Shown: in pieces, positions 1 through 8,154 of the stretch | Numbering within the stretch: position 1 is the first letter of the stretch | How the letters are laid out: each line of letters begins with the position of its first letter | DNA from: Bacilliculturomica massiliensis | Lineage (GTDB): Bacteria > Bacillota > Clostridia > Peptostreptococcales > Anaerovoracaceae | Reading direction: 5' to 3' | DNA: 64,000 nt | NCBI RefSeq assembly: GCF_900605495.1 | Contig: NZ_LR027603.1 | Coordinates: 1,365,997-1,429,996, forward strand | Position numbers and translations under genes: made by a program | Notes under the pieces: generated by a model | What the model saw: the letters and a program-made list of their open reading frames with translations, nothing else | The model's database searches: none | What the model was told of the DNA's origin: nothing

Positions 1-695
1 GTCTTCCCAGCTTCCCCCACCAGATCCAGAAGGGTCTTTTCCGGGGGCGATACGGCGTAATCTCTGCGGTCCGCCGTCCTGATATACTCGCCGTCTTTCA
101 CCACATACGGTCTGGCGATCACCCGGCCCACCTGCAGATCTCCCTTCAGCATTTCCCGGGCAACTTCACAGCAGTGGTAAAGTTCTTCCAAGGGCACCAC
201 ATCCATGTCCGCTGCGATCTGAAAAACGCTGTCCGCCGACGTATAGACGATCAGCTTCCCCGTCTTTCTGTGCTCCTCGCCCAGCTCTCTGATGATCTCT
301 GTGCCGGAAGCCGCGCAGTTTCCCAGGGTTCCCCTGCCCACGGCCTTCTCGTAGGCCTTCATGAAATCCTCCGGGAAATGTGGAAACGTCTTGAAGGGCA
401 CCTCTGTCAGAAGTCCCGCGATCTCCCAGTGACCGGTGATGGTATCCTTTCCCTTCGAAGCCTCCGCAAAACGGCCGAAGGCGCCTGCCGGCTCCGCCGT
501 CTTTTCGATGCGGCCCTTATCCCTCACGCCTTCCAGGCATCCCAGCCCCAGTTTCACCAGATTGGGGATCTTAAATCCCGGCATGTGCTCCGCGATATGA
601 CCCAGAGTGTCTGCGCCCCTGTCTCCGTACTTCTCCGCGTCGGGAAGCTCGCCCACGCCCAGACTGTCCATCACGATGATCGTTGCTCTCTTCAT
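1..695 (-). CDS. deoB: Phosphopentomutase, N-terminal part (runs off the left edge)
   Basis: Interconverts (deoxy)ribose 1-phosphate and 5-phosphate in nucleoside salvage; cytosolic, alkaline-phosphatase superfamily, two metal ions. About 231 of the usual ~390 residues are present. The N-terminus reads MKRATIIVMDSLGVGELPDA, with the metal-binding Asp-Ser context after a hydrophobic strand, followed by GADTLGHI; GKDTITGHWEIAG further on is the family active-site region. The ATG at 695 follows a GAGGCG-type ribosome site. The C-terminal half lies outside the window, so intactness cannot be judged. The assignment rests on recognising these family motifs. Confidence 0.93.
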   Translation of the reverse strand, partial: MKRATIIVMDSLGVGELPDAEKYGDRGADTLGHIAEHMPGFKIPNLVKLGLGCLEGVRDKGRIEKTAEPAGAFGRFAEASKGKDTITGHWEIAGLLTEVPFKTFPHFPEDFMKAYEKAVGRGTLGNCAASGTEIIRELGEEHRKTGKLIVYTSADSVFQIAADMDVVPLEELYHCCEVAREMLKGDLQVGRVIARPYVVKDGEYIRTADRRDYAVSPPEKTLLDLVGEAGK

Positions 696-885
696 CCAAA
701 TCGCCTCTTTTCTCTATTTCTCTCTATTTATATCATTTTAGAAGCAAAGGGTATTGCGTTCTCTGTTCCCGGACATTTTCTTTCACGGCCGGCGGCCGGC
801 CTTTCTGCGTCCATTGCACAGGTCCCATTCTCCGCTGCCCGTTCCTGCTTCTTCCATACCTTTTTTATACCCTCGATCCGCGCTT

Positions 886-1608
886 CTAATCCAACAGCAG
901 GACTGGACGGCAGGCCAGCTTATCGCAGGACGTCAGCAGATATTCAATATTTCCTTTTCTCCCCTGCAAGCCGTTTTTAAACGCATCTGTACCGTGGAGA
1001 TGACCGTAGATCACCTTCGATGCGCCGTACTCCTCAAAGAGCTCCGTGAAGCCTGAACTCTCAAACTTTTCATTAGTCGGCGGAAAATGCAGCGCGCCGA
1101 TCAGCGGCAGTTCCCGGCCCTCCTCCGCAGCCCGCCGCCTGAGTTTTTTCCCATCCTCCAGAGACAGCCTCAGACGCAGGAGCTCCCGATCGTACAGTTT
1201 TCGGTCCCGCTGCGTAAAATCAGAATTCCCCGGACAGATCCAGCCCCGGCTTCCGCACACCACCACACTGTCGTCCGCATAACAATTATTTTGGACAAAA
1301 TACAGTTTTTCGTCAAGTTTAGACAGCTTCGAAATAGAACTCCACCACAGATCGTGGTTCCCTTTCAGCAAAACTTTCTTTCCCGGCAGCGCGCTGATCC
1401 ACCGAAGATCCGGCAGCGCCTCTTCAAACCGCAGTCCCCAGGAGATGTCTCCCGGTATGATGACGGTATCTTCTTCTTTCACCAGCTGTTCCCAGTTCTC
1501 TTTCACACGTTCCGCATGGCCGATCCACTGCCCGCCGTATATATCCATGGGCTTTTCCACCAGCTCCCCAAAGGACAGATGCAGGTCTCCTATGGCGTAT
1601 ACGCTCAT
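886..1608 (-). CDS. Calcineurin-like metallophosphoesterase
   Basis: Predicted cytosolic dinuclear-metal phosphoesterase of about 240 residues. The classical motifs occur in order: GDLHLS near the N-terminus, GDISWG, GNHDLWW and, near the C-terminus, GHLH. These bind two metals and hydrolyse a phosphoester; the substrate is unknown. I chose the ATG at 1608 because GGAGG sits about nine bases upstream, while the earlier ATG at 1617 directly abuts the GGAGG. It lies 20 bases downstream of rmuC on the same strand and is probably co-transcribed with it. Family confidence is high; no specific physiological role can be given. Confidence 0.88.
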   Translation of the reverse strand: MSVYAIGDLHLSFGELVEKPMDIYGGQWIGHAERVKENWEQLVKEEDTVIIPGDISWGLRFEEALPDLRWISALPGKKVLLKGNHDLWWSSISKLSKLDEKLYFVQNNCYADDSVVVCGSRGWICPGNSDFTQRDRKLYDRELLRLRLSLEDGKKLRRRAAEEGRELPLIGALHFPPTNEKFESSGFTELFEEYGASKVIYGHLHGTDAFKNGLQGRKGNIEYLLTSCDKLACRPVLLLD

Positions 1609-1628
1609 TCGTTTCATCCTCCGTGTTT

Positions 1629-3020
1629 CTATGGTATCTGCTCCGGCTCACAGGAGCCGGCGGCGCCCTCTTCTCCGGACCCTTCCCCGGGCAGGCCCAG
1701 AACTTCTCTGCTGTCGGCCTCCGGCAGCCCCGTCACATTTTTCAGCCTGCTCCGGATCATTCTGGTCCTGGTTCCCACCAGTCTGTCCAGATCATCGTTG
1801 GCCTGAGACAGCTTTTTCTGAGTAGAGGCCAGCACAGAACCGAATTTTTCAAACTCTGTTTTCACCGCCCCCAGCACATTCCAGACCTCTCCCGAATACT
1901 TCTGGATGGCCAGCGTGCGAAAGCCCATCTGAAGGCTGTTGAGCAGCGCCGCCATGGTGGTAGGGCCGGCTATATTGATCTTATAATCCCGCTGCAGCGA
2001 TTCTACCAGTCCCCGCCTGACTACCTCGGCGTAGAGCCCTTCAAAGGGCAGAAACATAATGGCAAAATCCGTGGTGTAAGGCGGCTCCACATACTTGTCG
2101 CGGATATCTTTGGCCTCTCTGCGTATGGCCCGCTCCAGAGCCTTCCCGGCCTCCTCGATCTCCGCCGCGTCGCCGCTGTCGTAAGCGTCCGCCAGTCTGG
2201 CGTAGGTATCTCCGGGAAACTTTGCGTCGATGGGCAGATAGACCGTCCCTTCCCCGTCTCCCGGCAGACGGACGGCGAATTCCACCCGCTCGCCGCCGCT
2301 GCGCTTCGTATTGATGTTTTCCTCGTATTGATCCGGGGATAAGATCTGCGTCAGTATGGCGCTCAGCTGGATCTCGCCGAGAATTCCCCTTGTCTTTACG
2401 TTTGAGAGGACCTTTTTCAGATCTCCCACGCCGCTGGCCAGAGTCTGCATTTCTCCCAGGCCCTTGTACACCTGCTCCAGCCTCTCGCTGACCACCCGGA
2501 AGGACTGACTGATGCGGTCCTCCAGCGTCTTCTGCAGCTTTTCGTCCACCGTGGCCCGCATTTCCGACAGCTTTCTTCCGTTGTCTTCCTGCATGCGGAC
2601 CAGCTGAGTCTCCACCGACGTGCGGATCTGCTCCAGCTTCTGCTCGCTTTGGATAGCGCCGGACTGCAGACGTTCGTCCATCTGCGCCAGCATGGCGTTC
2701 ACCGTGCGCTGGAGGATCTCTGTCCGCTGAGAGAGCTGCGCCGTCAGTTCCGCGATCCGCCTGTCCTGCATCTGCGACGCCTGATTCTGGGATGACGTCA
2801 GCAGCTCCCCCAGACTCTGAAAACTGGTCTGGACGTACTGCGTTGTCTCCTGTCTGGCTGCCCGTATTTCCCCGATCATCTCCTGTCTCACGCGATCCAG
2901 CTGTTCCAAAAGTTCACTGTTGTCATTTTTCCTCTCAAGCTGTTTTTTCATACCGGACAGCATGATAAGAACTGCGGTTCCAAAAAAAATGACCAGCGTC
3001 ATGACAAGATACAACTCCAT
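1629..3020 (-). CDS. rmuC: RmuC-family DNA recombination protein
   Basis: 463 residues. An N-terminal membrane anchor (residues ~3-22) is followed by a long Gln/Glu/Arg-rich coiled coil (~25-190) and a C-terminal nuclease-like RmuC domain with GILGEIQLSAIL, a PIDAKFPGD motif and an FLPFEGLYAEV segment. RmuC proteins limit rearrangements at inverted repeats; the PD-(D/E)XK-like fold of the C-terminal domain is family knowledge. The ATG follows AAAGGAGATC. The start is divergent from feoA, leaving about 108 bases for both promoters. The 3' end is followed closely by the metallophosphoesterase, suggesting a two-gene operon. Confidence 0.92.
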   Translation of the reverse strand: MELYLVMTLVIFFGTAVLIMLSGMKKQLERKNDNSELLEQLDRVRQEMIGEIRAARQETTQYVQTSFQSLGELLTSSQNQASQMQDRRIAELTAQLSQRTEILQRTVNAMLAQMDERLQSGAIQSEQKLEQIRTSVETQLVRMQEDNGRKLSEMRATVDEKLQKTLEDRISQSFRVVSERLEQVYKGLGEMQTLASGVGDLKKVLSNVKTRGILGEIQLSAILTQILSPDQYEENINTKRSGGERVEFAVRLPGDGEGTVYLPIDAKFPGDTYARLADAYDSGDAAEIEEAGKALERAIRREAKDIRDKYVEPPYTTDFAIMFLPFEGLYAEVVRRGLVESLQRDYKINIAGPTTMAALLNSLQMGFRTLAIQKYSGEVWNVLGAVKTEFEKFGSVLASTQKKLSQANDDLDRLVGTRTRMIRSRLKNVTGLPEADSREVLGLPGEGSGEEGAAGSCEPEQIP

Positions 3021-3128
3021 AAATGATCTCCTTTAACCCAAGTCTTCCCATTCCATTGTCTGCGGCAGGCTCTAAAATCATGGGGCCGCGCATACAATTA
3101 AGTATAGCACAAAGAAAGGCGGTTTTCC

Positions 3129-3371
3129 ATGAGACTTTCCGACGCAGCCAAAGGCTCCTTCCTGTTCGTCGTGGCCCTTCCCCCTGGAGAAATCAAAAGC
3201 CAGGGCATCCGGCTGGGCCTGCTGCCCGGCGCTCCCATCCGCTGCCTCTCCGTTCTCCCCGGCGGCCCGGTGGTCCTGCTTTTGGGAAACCAGGAGATCG
3301 CCGTAGGGCGAAAACTGGCCAGCAGGATCCAGGTCCGGCGCTGGGGCGGCGAAAGGTCCAAAGACAGATGA
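3129..3371 (+). CDS. feoA: FeoA-domain protein of ferrous iron transport
   Basis: 80 residues with the small SH3-like FeoA fold: an opening resembling MRLSDAAKGSF, a central glycine-turn segment (LGLLPGAPI) and a C-terminal AVGRKLASRIQVRR strand pair. FeoA is a small cytosolic partner of the FeoB Fe(II) transporter. An AAAGGCGG-type ribosome site precedes the ATG. feoB starts 64 bases downstream on the same strand, the classical feoAB pair. No FeoC follows. A Fur box could not be identified by eye in the short divergent region shared with rmuC. Confidence 0.88.
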   Translation: MRLSDAAKGSFLFVVALPPGEIKSQGIRLGLLPGAPIRCLSVLPGGPVVLLLGNQEIAVGRKLASRIQVRRWGGERSKDR

Positions 3372-3435
3372 CGTTCTCCCGCGCAGCCAGTACAAAATAC
3401 AGCAACATATAAAGGAAAAGGAGGCTTCCAAAGAA

Positions 3436-5214
3436 ATGAACATTTCCGTCAAAGAGAAAGCGGGCGTCGGACACGAATGTAAGGCGGCTCCCCGAAAGCT
3501 GGCTCTGGCCGGCAATCCAAACGTGGGAAAATCCGTGGTCTTTCAGGCGCTCACCGGCATGTACGCCGAAGTGTCCAATTACCCCGGTACTACAGTAGAT
3601 GTGACCACCGGCAGCTTCGGCCCCTTTACCCTCATCGACACGCCGGGCGTGTTCAGCCTCTCCGGTTTCAACGATGAGGAACAAGTGACCCTGTCGGCGG
3701 TGACGGACTGCGACTGTATTCTCAACGTGGTCGACGGTACCCATCTGGAACGTGACCTATTTCTCACCCTGCAGCTCCTTTCTCTGGGAAAACCCATGCT
3801 GGTGGCTGTCAATCTGATGGATCAGGTTGAAAAAAACCGCATTCGGCTGGATCTCTCCGGTCTTTCCGCCGCCCTTGGCGTGGAGATCTTTCCCGTGTCC
3901 GCAAAAAAAGGAACGGGCATAAAAGCGCTCCGATCCGCTCTGTCGGCGGACTCCCTCCGGACTCCCGCCCGGGGCCGGTCCCGCGGGGAAGCCCCGGGAA
4001 TTTCAGACGACGGCGCTTCCGCCCGCACCCGCCTTGAAGCCGACCGGCTGGCCGAACGTTTTGTCAGATACAGCGGGCAAAAGACGGTCTTTTCTCAAAA
4101 ACTGGGACGCGCCGTGCTGAATCCTGTGCTGGGAGTCCCCCTCATGGCCGGACTTCTCTGTCTCATTTTTCTGTTCATCGGAAAATTCCTCTCGCAGACA
4201 GTGGTGGATTTTACAGAGGGCTATCTGATGAGCGAATGCTATTATAACTTTATTTTCGGACTGATCTCCCGGATCCTGGATCCAGACAGCTTTGCAGGCG
4301 TTCTTCTCATCGGCGAATACGGCGTGCTTACCATGGTCCCCATCTACCTGCTGGGCCTGCTGCTTCCCCTGATCGTCGGCTTTTATCTCTGTCTGGCGCT
4401 TCTGGAAGACTCTGGCCTTCTGCCCCGGATCGCCGTGCTCTGCGACCGGCTCTTTACGCGGTTCGGGCTGAACGGCAAGGCGGTCATTCCCATGCTGCTG
4501 GGCTTTGGCTGCGTTACCATGGCGCTCATCACCACCCGCATTCTGGGTACAAAAAGAGAACGGCTCATCGCGACCGTTCTCCTGTGTATCGCCGTACCCT
4601 GCTCTGCTCAGTTTGCTATCATCATGGCGGTGGCTTCCATCCTGCCGCCCTTTTACTTTTTCATATACGGCGGCTCCATACTGATGCTGTTTTTCCTGTT
4701 GGGCAGCCTGCTGGCCCGGTTTCTTCCCGGCAGCTCCAGCGACCTGTTTCTGGTGCTTCCCCCGCTGCGGCTTCCCGGGGCGAAAAATGTGCTGCGAAAG
4801 ACTGCTATGAAGTCGAAGCACTTTCTGCGGGACGCCGGTCCCATGTTTCTCGCCGGCAGCCTGCTGATCTCCACGCTCACCTATACCGGCGGCTTCGCCG
4901 CCATTCATCAGGCCCTGATCCCGCTGACCGAGGGCTTTCTCAAGCTGCCCGGTGAAACTGCGGCGCTGTTTCTCATGAGTATCATCAAACGCGATCTGGG
5001 AGCCGCCTGCCTCTACTCCATGGTGTCTCAGGATCTTCTCAGCTTTCCTCAGATGACCGTGGCGCTGACCGTGATCACCCTTTTCGTGCCCTGCTTCGCC
5101 TCCGTTGCCATTCTGTTCAAAGAACAGGGCCCTCTGGCAGCCGCCGCTATCTGGCTGGGCAGCTTTGCCGCGGCCTTCCTCCTGGGCGGCCTCCTGGCTG
5201 CCTGGCTCGTCTGA
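3436..5214 (+). CDS. feoB: Ferrous iron transporter FeoB, short form
   Basis: GTPase-coupled Fe(II) uptake permease of the inner membrane, 592 residues (the E. coli protein is ~770; Gram-positive forms are shorter). The N-terminal G domain has GNPNVGKS (residues 26-33), the switch-I Thr in a GTTVDVTTG stretch, DTPG (68-71), an NLMD G4 variant typical of FeoB, and SAKKGTG as G5. A short charged linker follows, then Gate-type membrane helices with conserved GFGCVTMAL and RDLGAACLYS segments. The ATG at 3436 has GGAGG about 10 bases upstream. The gene is convergent with the UroD-type gene on the other strand. The protein looks intact. Confidence 0.95.
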   Translation: MNISVKEKAGVGHECKAAPRKLALAGNPNVGKSVVFQALTGMYAEVSNYPGTTVDVTTGSFGPFTLIDTPGVFSLSGFNDEEQVTLSAVTDCDCILNVVDGTHLERDLFLTLQLLSLGKPMLVAVNLMDQVEKNRIRLDLSGLSAALGVEIFPVSAKKGTGIKALRSALSADSLRTPARGRSRGEAPGISDDGASARTRLEADRLAERFVRYSGQKTVFSQKLGRAVLNPVLGVPLMAGLLCLIFLFIGKFLSQTVVDFTEGYLMSECYYNFIFGLISRILDPDSFAGVLLIGEYGVLTMVPIYLLGLLLPLIVGFYLCLALLEDSGLLPRIAVLCDRLFTRFGLNGKAVIPMLLGFGCVTMALITTRILGTKRERLIATVLLCIAVPCSAQFAIIMAVASILPPFYFFIYGGSILMLFFLLGSLLARFLPGSSSDLFLVLPPLRLPGAKNVLRKTAMKSKHFLRDAGPMFLAGSLLISTLTYTGGFAAIHQALIPLTEGFLKLPGETAALFLMSIIKRDLGAACLYSMVSQDLLSFPQMTVALTVITLFVPCFASVAILFKEQGPLAAAAIWLGSFAAAFLLGGLLAAWLV

Positions 5215-5235
5215 TCTGATCCATGTACAGATCAG
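5211..5235. terminator. Hairpin between convergent feoB and the UroD-type gene
   Basis: CTGATCTG (5211-5218) pairs with CAGATCAG (5228-5235) across a 9-base loop, overlapping the feoB stop codon. It lies between two convergent genes and could end both transcripts, but no clear T-run follows on either strand. Its role as a terminator is inferred from position. Confidence 0.45.
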
Positions 5236-5247
5236 TCAGAAACAAGA

Positions 5248-6327
5248 TCAGAGATACTGTTTCACATAATCGTATCCGCAGTAGACTCTGGCCGCTTCCA
5301 TATAATCATCCAGGTTGCCTGCCGGTGTGGCAGGTGAGACCTGGCAGCCCGGAGCCAGTATAAAACCGCCGGGACTTCCCGCGCAGAGATCCACGCAGCC
5401 CTTCACCGCCTGAAAAATATCTTCCCGCTTCCCGTTGAGCAGCACCTCCACCGGCGGAACATTTCCGGCGATCTTCATGGCGCCGCCCAGAAAACTTCTG
5501 GCCCCGGCAAGATCGATTCGCTCGTCTACGCTGAAGCGTTCCATCTTCAGCTTCAGCAGATCAGGCCAGATGCGCTCCGTCTTCCCGCACAGATGGAAAG
5601 TGACTTTCTTCCCCGTCTGCCGGAAAGCGTAGTCCATCACCTCTTTCAGACAGGGAAAAACAAATTCGCGGAATGCCTGCGGCGAGATCATATTCCCGGA
5701 GGCCACCGGATCAGCCATGGCGATCCGCACGTTCCACGGCGCAAATGCGTCGACGCATCGTTTCATGGACTGGGTGACCAATTTCAGAAGCCGGCGTACC
5801 TCTGCGGGATGCCTGCGCACATCTCTCATGAGATTTTCTGTTCCTCTCAAATAGGAAGCGATCGTAAAAGGGCCTCCCACGCTGGAGTGCAGCTCAACGA
5901 TCCCTTCCGCTCTCTCCGCCAGCGCTTTACAGGCTTTCATGTACAGGCTCACTCTGCCGTCCTTCTTCGGCTCCATGGGCCGCATATCATCCAGCATGCT
6001 GTAATCAGTCAGCACCGGCGCTGCAATATAGGGCAGTTTGTTTTCCGGATAACACACATTTGCTCCCATCGCCTCCGCGATCCCGTAAGAATTAGCCCCC
6101 ATGGAGATGCTGTCCGCGCCGAACCGGTTGAAAGCGTGGATCTCCGCTCTGACCATCGTCTCCTCGTCTCTCACCAGATCGGAAAAATTTACTCCCAGCA
6201 GCGGCGCTTTGAATTCTCCCAGCGACAGCGTACAGGGCAGCCTGTCAAAAGCCTCCCCCGCCGCCAGCGCCCGTTCTCTCTCGGCCGGAACCATTCGGTC
6301 CCCCGGATGCTTTCTCAATTCCCACAT
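5248..6327 (-). CDS. UroD-type (MtaA/CmuA-like) methyltransferase, last gene of the ABC operon
   Basis: 359 residues of the uroporphyrinogen decarboxylase fold used by Zn-dependent methylcobamide methyltransferases. The zinc ligands are visible as His245-x-Cys247 in FHLCGK and Cys328 in LAPGCQ, the HxC...C pattern of MtaA/MtbA/CmuA rather than of true heme-pathway UroD. It probably moves a methyl group between a substrate or acceptor and the corrinoid protein encoded at 12216-12863. The ATG follows AGGAGG, 28 bases after the upstream permease gene, so it is likely in one operon with the ABC transporter. The substrate is not predictable; a second paralogue sits at 11154-12212. Confidence 0.8.
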   Translation of the reverse strand: MWELRKHPGDRMVPAERERALAAGEAFDRLPCTLSLGEFKAPLLGVNFSDLVRDEETMVRAEIHAFNRFGADSISMGANSYGIAEAMGANVCYPENKLPYIAAPVLTDYSMLDDMRPMEPKKDGRVSLYMKACKALAERAEGIVELHSSVGGPFTIASYLRGTENLMRDVRRHPAEVRRLLKLVTQSMKRCVDAFAPWNVRIAMADPVASGNMISPQAFREFVFPCLKEVMDYAFRQTGKKVTFHLCGKTERIWPDLLKLKMERFSVDERIDLAGARSFLGGAMKIAGNVPPVEVLLNGKREDIFQAVKGCVDLCAGSPGGFILAPGCQVSPATPAGNLDDYMEAARVYCGYDYVKQYL

Positions 6328-6355
6328 AGAATAACCTCCTCAGCCAGGCCCGCAG

Positions 6356-7165
6356 CTAGGCCTTCAGCCCCGAACTGACTACGCCCTGAATGAAATACTT
6401 TTGCAGCAGCAGATATACGATAAAGGGCGGCAGAAAGTTGATCACCGCTCCCGCCATGGAAAGTCCGTAATTCACCACATACAGATCCTGCATGGCCGCC
6501 AGCCCCACAGGCAGCGTCCGGTTGTAATCCCCGCCCGCCATGATCATGGGCCAGAGCAGGCTGTTCCAGCTTCTGGCAAAATAGATAATGGCCACGGACA
6601 TGACGGTGGAGCGCACCAGCGGCAGGACCACGGCGGCAAAGGTCTGAAAATCCGTGCAGCCGTCGATCTTCGCGCTCTCTATCATGTCGCCCGGGATGGA
6701 GAGAAATGCCTGTCGAAAGAGTATGACTCCCAGGAAGGTCGGCACCGGCAGGATCAGGGAGGCCATAGTCGAGGCGATACCGACCTTCCCCATGATGATC
6801 CACAGCGGCACTACCGTGGCCGGAAACGGGATGGCCATGGCGGCAAACAGAAAGAAAAAGATCCTGTCGTTTCCGGGGAATCTCAGCTTTGCAAATGCGT
6901 ATCCGGCCGTGCTGCAGATCGCCAGCGTGAGCAGGACCCCGGAAATGGATACCAGGAAGCTGTTTCTCACCCACAGAAAAAATCCGCTTCTCTGAAAGAG
7001 CAGAAAATAGTTGTCCAGAGAATAGTCGGCCGGATCAAAGCTGAGCAGATACGGCGAGTACGTTTCCTGAAAGGATACGACCAGCATATAGAGAAATGGG
7101 AATACCATGATAAACGCCAGCGTCAGGAAGAACAGATCCAGCATTACACCGCAAACTTTTTTCAT
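6356..7165 (-). CDS. CUT1-type ABC transporter permease, MalG-like
   Basis: 269 residues with six predicted membrane helices starting near residue 8. The cytoplasmic EAA-like loop after ~residue 165 (SAKIDGCTDFQTFAAVVLPL) is the surface that contacts the ATPase in sugar-type permeases. The C-terminus is the usual short FIQGVVSSGLKA tail. The start has GGAGGGG upstream, and only 11 bases separate it from the preceding permease gene. No ATPase gene is in the cluster, so a shared MsmX-type ATPase encoded elsewhere is the likely partner, as is common for Firmicute CUT1 systems. Confidence 0.9.
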   Translation of the reverse strand: MKKVCGVMLDLFFLTLAFIMVFPFLYMLVVSFQETYSPYLLSFDPADYSLDNYFLLFQRSGFFLWVRNSFLVSISGVLLTLAICSTAGYAFAKLRFPGNDRIFFFLFAAMAIPFPATVVPLWIIMGKVGIASTMASLILPVPTFLGVILFRQAFLSIPGDMIESAKIDGCTDFQTFAAVVLPLVRSTVMSVAIIYFARSWNSLLWPMIMAGGDYNRTLPVGLAAMQDLYVVNYGLSMAGAVINFLPPFIVYLLLQKYFIQGVVSSGLKA

Positions 7166-7176
7166 TGTTCCCCTCC

Positions 7177-8061
7177 TCAGTAAAGACTGTTTTCTTTGTT
7201 TTTCAGCAGTCTGCGCTGCAGGAACGTCAACAGCGCCACGATGACCACCAGTATGTTTCCGATGGCCATGGCGTATCCGATCTGTGAAAATTTAAAGTTC
7301 TGCATGTACAGATAGACCACTGCGGTCATGCTGGCCTGACCTGGCCCGCCGCCGGTAGTCGTATAGACCAGATCGAAGGTGCGAAAGCCCTGTATCAAGC
7401 CCAGAAAGATGATCATGATAAACACGGGCTTCAGCAGCGGGATCTGGATCTGCGTACAGATCCGAAAAGCGCCGGCCCCGTCCATACGCGCCGCTTCATA
7501 GTAGCTCTCCGGGATCTCCATGAGGCTGGTCAGAAAAAAGATCATGTAATAACCGGTGTTGACCAGCACCTCGATGAGCATCAGAGTGGGAAGGGCCGTG
7601 GTCTCAGAACCCAGCAGATTTGACGCGCTTCCCCCAAAGATCCCCAGCAGGGCGTTGACCGGCGACTGCGGGCTGTTCAGCATGAGGCGGCAGACGATGC
7701 CGATCACCGTCACTGAGGCCACGCTGGGAATGAACATGACTTTTCTCACCAGAGAAGCGAGAAAACTGCTTTTTTTTCCAGCGATCCAGCAGGCGGAAAA
7801 AAAGGCCAGCACCGTCTGCGCCGGCACCACGCCCAGAACCCAGATAAAGGTGTTGCTCAGAGCCCGTATAAAATACTTGTCGGAAAACAGAGCGGTATAA
7901 TTGCCCATTCCTGTAAATTGAAACGGCTTCAGAGCGCTGTAGCTGCCCAGGCTGAATACGGCGGACAAAAGTACAGGTCCGTACCAGAAAAACAGCACGG
8001 AGAGACACATGGGCAGAATGTAGAGATACCCGTTCCATTTGTATTTATGCTTTCTATTCAT
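7177..8061 (-). CDS. CUT1-type ABC transporter permease, MalF-like
   Basis: 294 residues from the ATG at 8061, which has GGAGAAGGGA just upstream; a longer reading from a TTG at 8148 would run through the hairpin at 8079-8131 and is rejected. It begins MNRKHKYKWNGYLYILP, then the first of six helices, with an EAA-like loop (YYEAARMDGAGAFRICTQIQ). The ending LQRRLLKNKENSLY is typical of MalF-like or UgpA-like subunits. It pairs with the MalG-like permease downstream and the lipoprotein upstream to form one importer. Confidence 0.9.
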   Translation of the reverse strand: MNRKHKYKWNGYLYILPMCLSVLFFWYGPVLLSAVFSLGSYSALKPFQFTGMGNYTALFSDKYFIRALSNTFIWVLGVVPAQTVLAFFSACWIAGKKSSFLASLVRKVMFIPSVASVTVIGIVCRLMLNSPQSPVNALLGIFGGSASNLLGSETTALPTLMLIEVLVNTGYYMIFFLTSLMEIPESYYEAARMDGAGAFRICTQIQIPLLKPVFIMIIFLGLIQGFRTFDLVYTTTGGGPGQASMTAVVYLYMQNFKFSQIGYAMAIGNILVVIVALLTFLQRRLLKNKENSLY

Positions 8062-8078
8062 GTTCCCTTCTCCGCTGT

Positions 8079-8131
8079 CACGGAAGAAAAACGACCGCCG
8101 GAAAAGCTCCGGCGATCTTCTTTCTTCCGTG
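8079..8131. other. Intergenic stem-loop between the binding-protein and permease genes
   Basis: Outer arms CACGGAAGAAA (8079-8089) and TTTCTTCCGTG (8121-8131) are exact complements. Inner arms CGCCGG (8096-8101) and CCGGCG (8109-8114) extend the structure. On the transcribed (minus) strand no T-run follows, so it is probably not a full terminator. Such hairpins often protect the upstream binding-protein message and lower permease expression; that role is inference. Confidence 0.7.
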
Positions 8132-8154
8132 ATTTTTTCCTCTGACAAGCCGGT

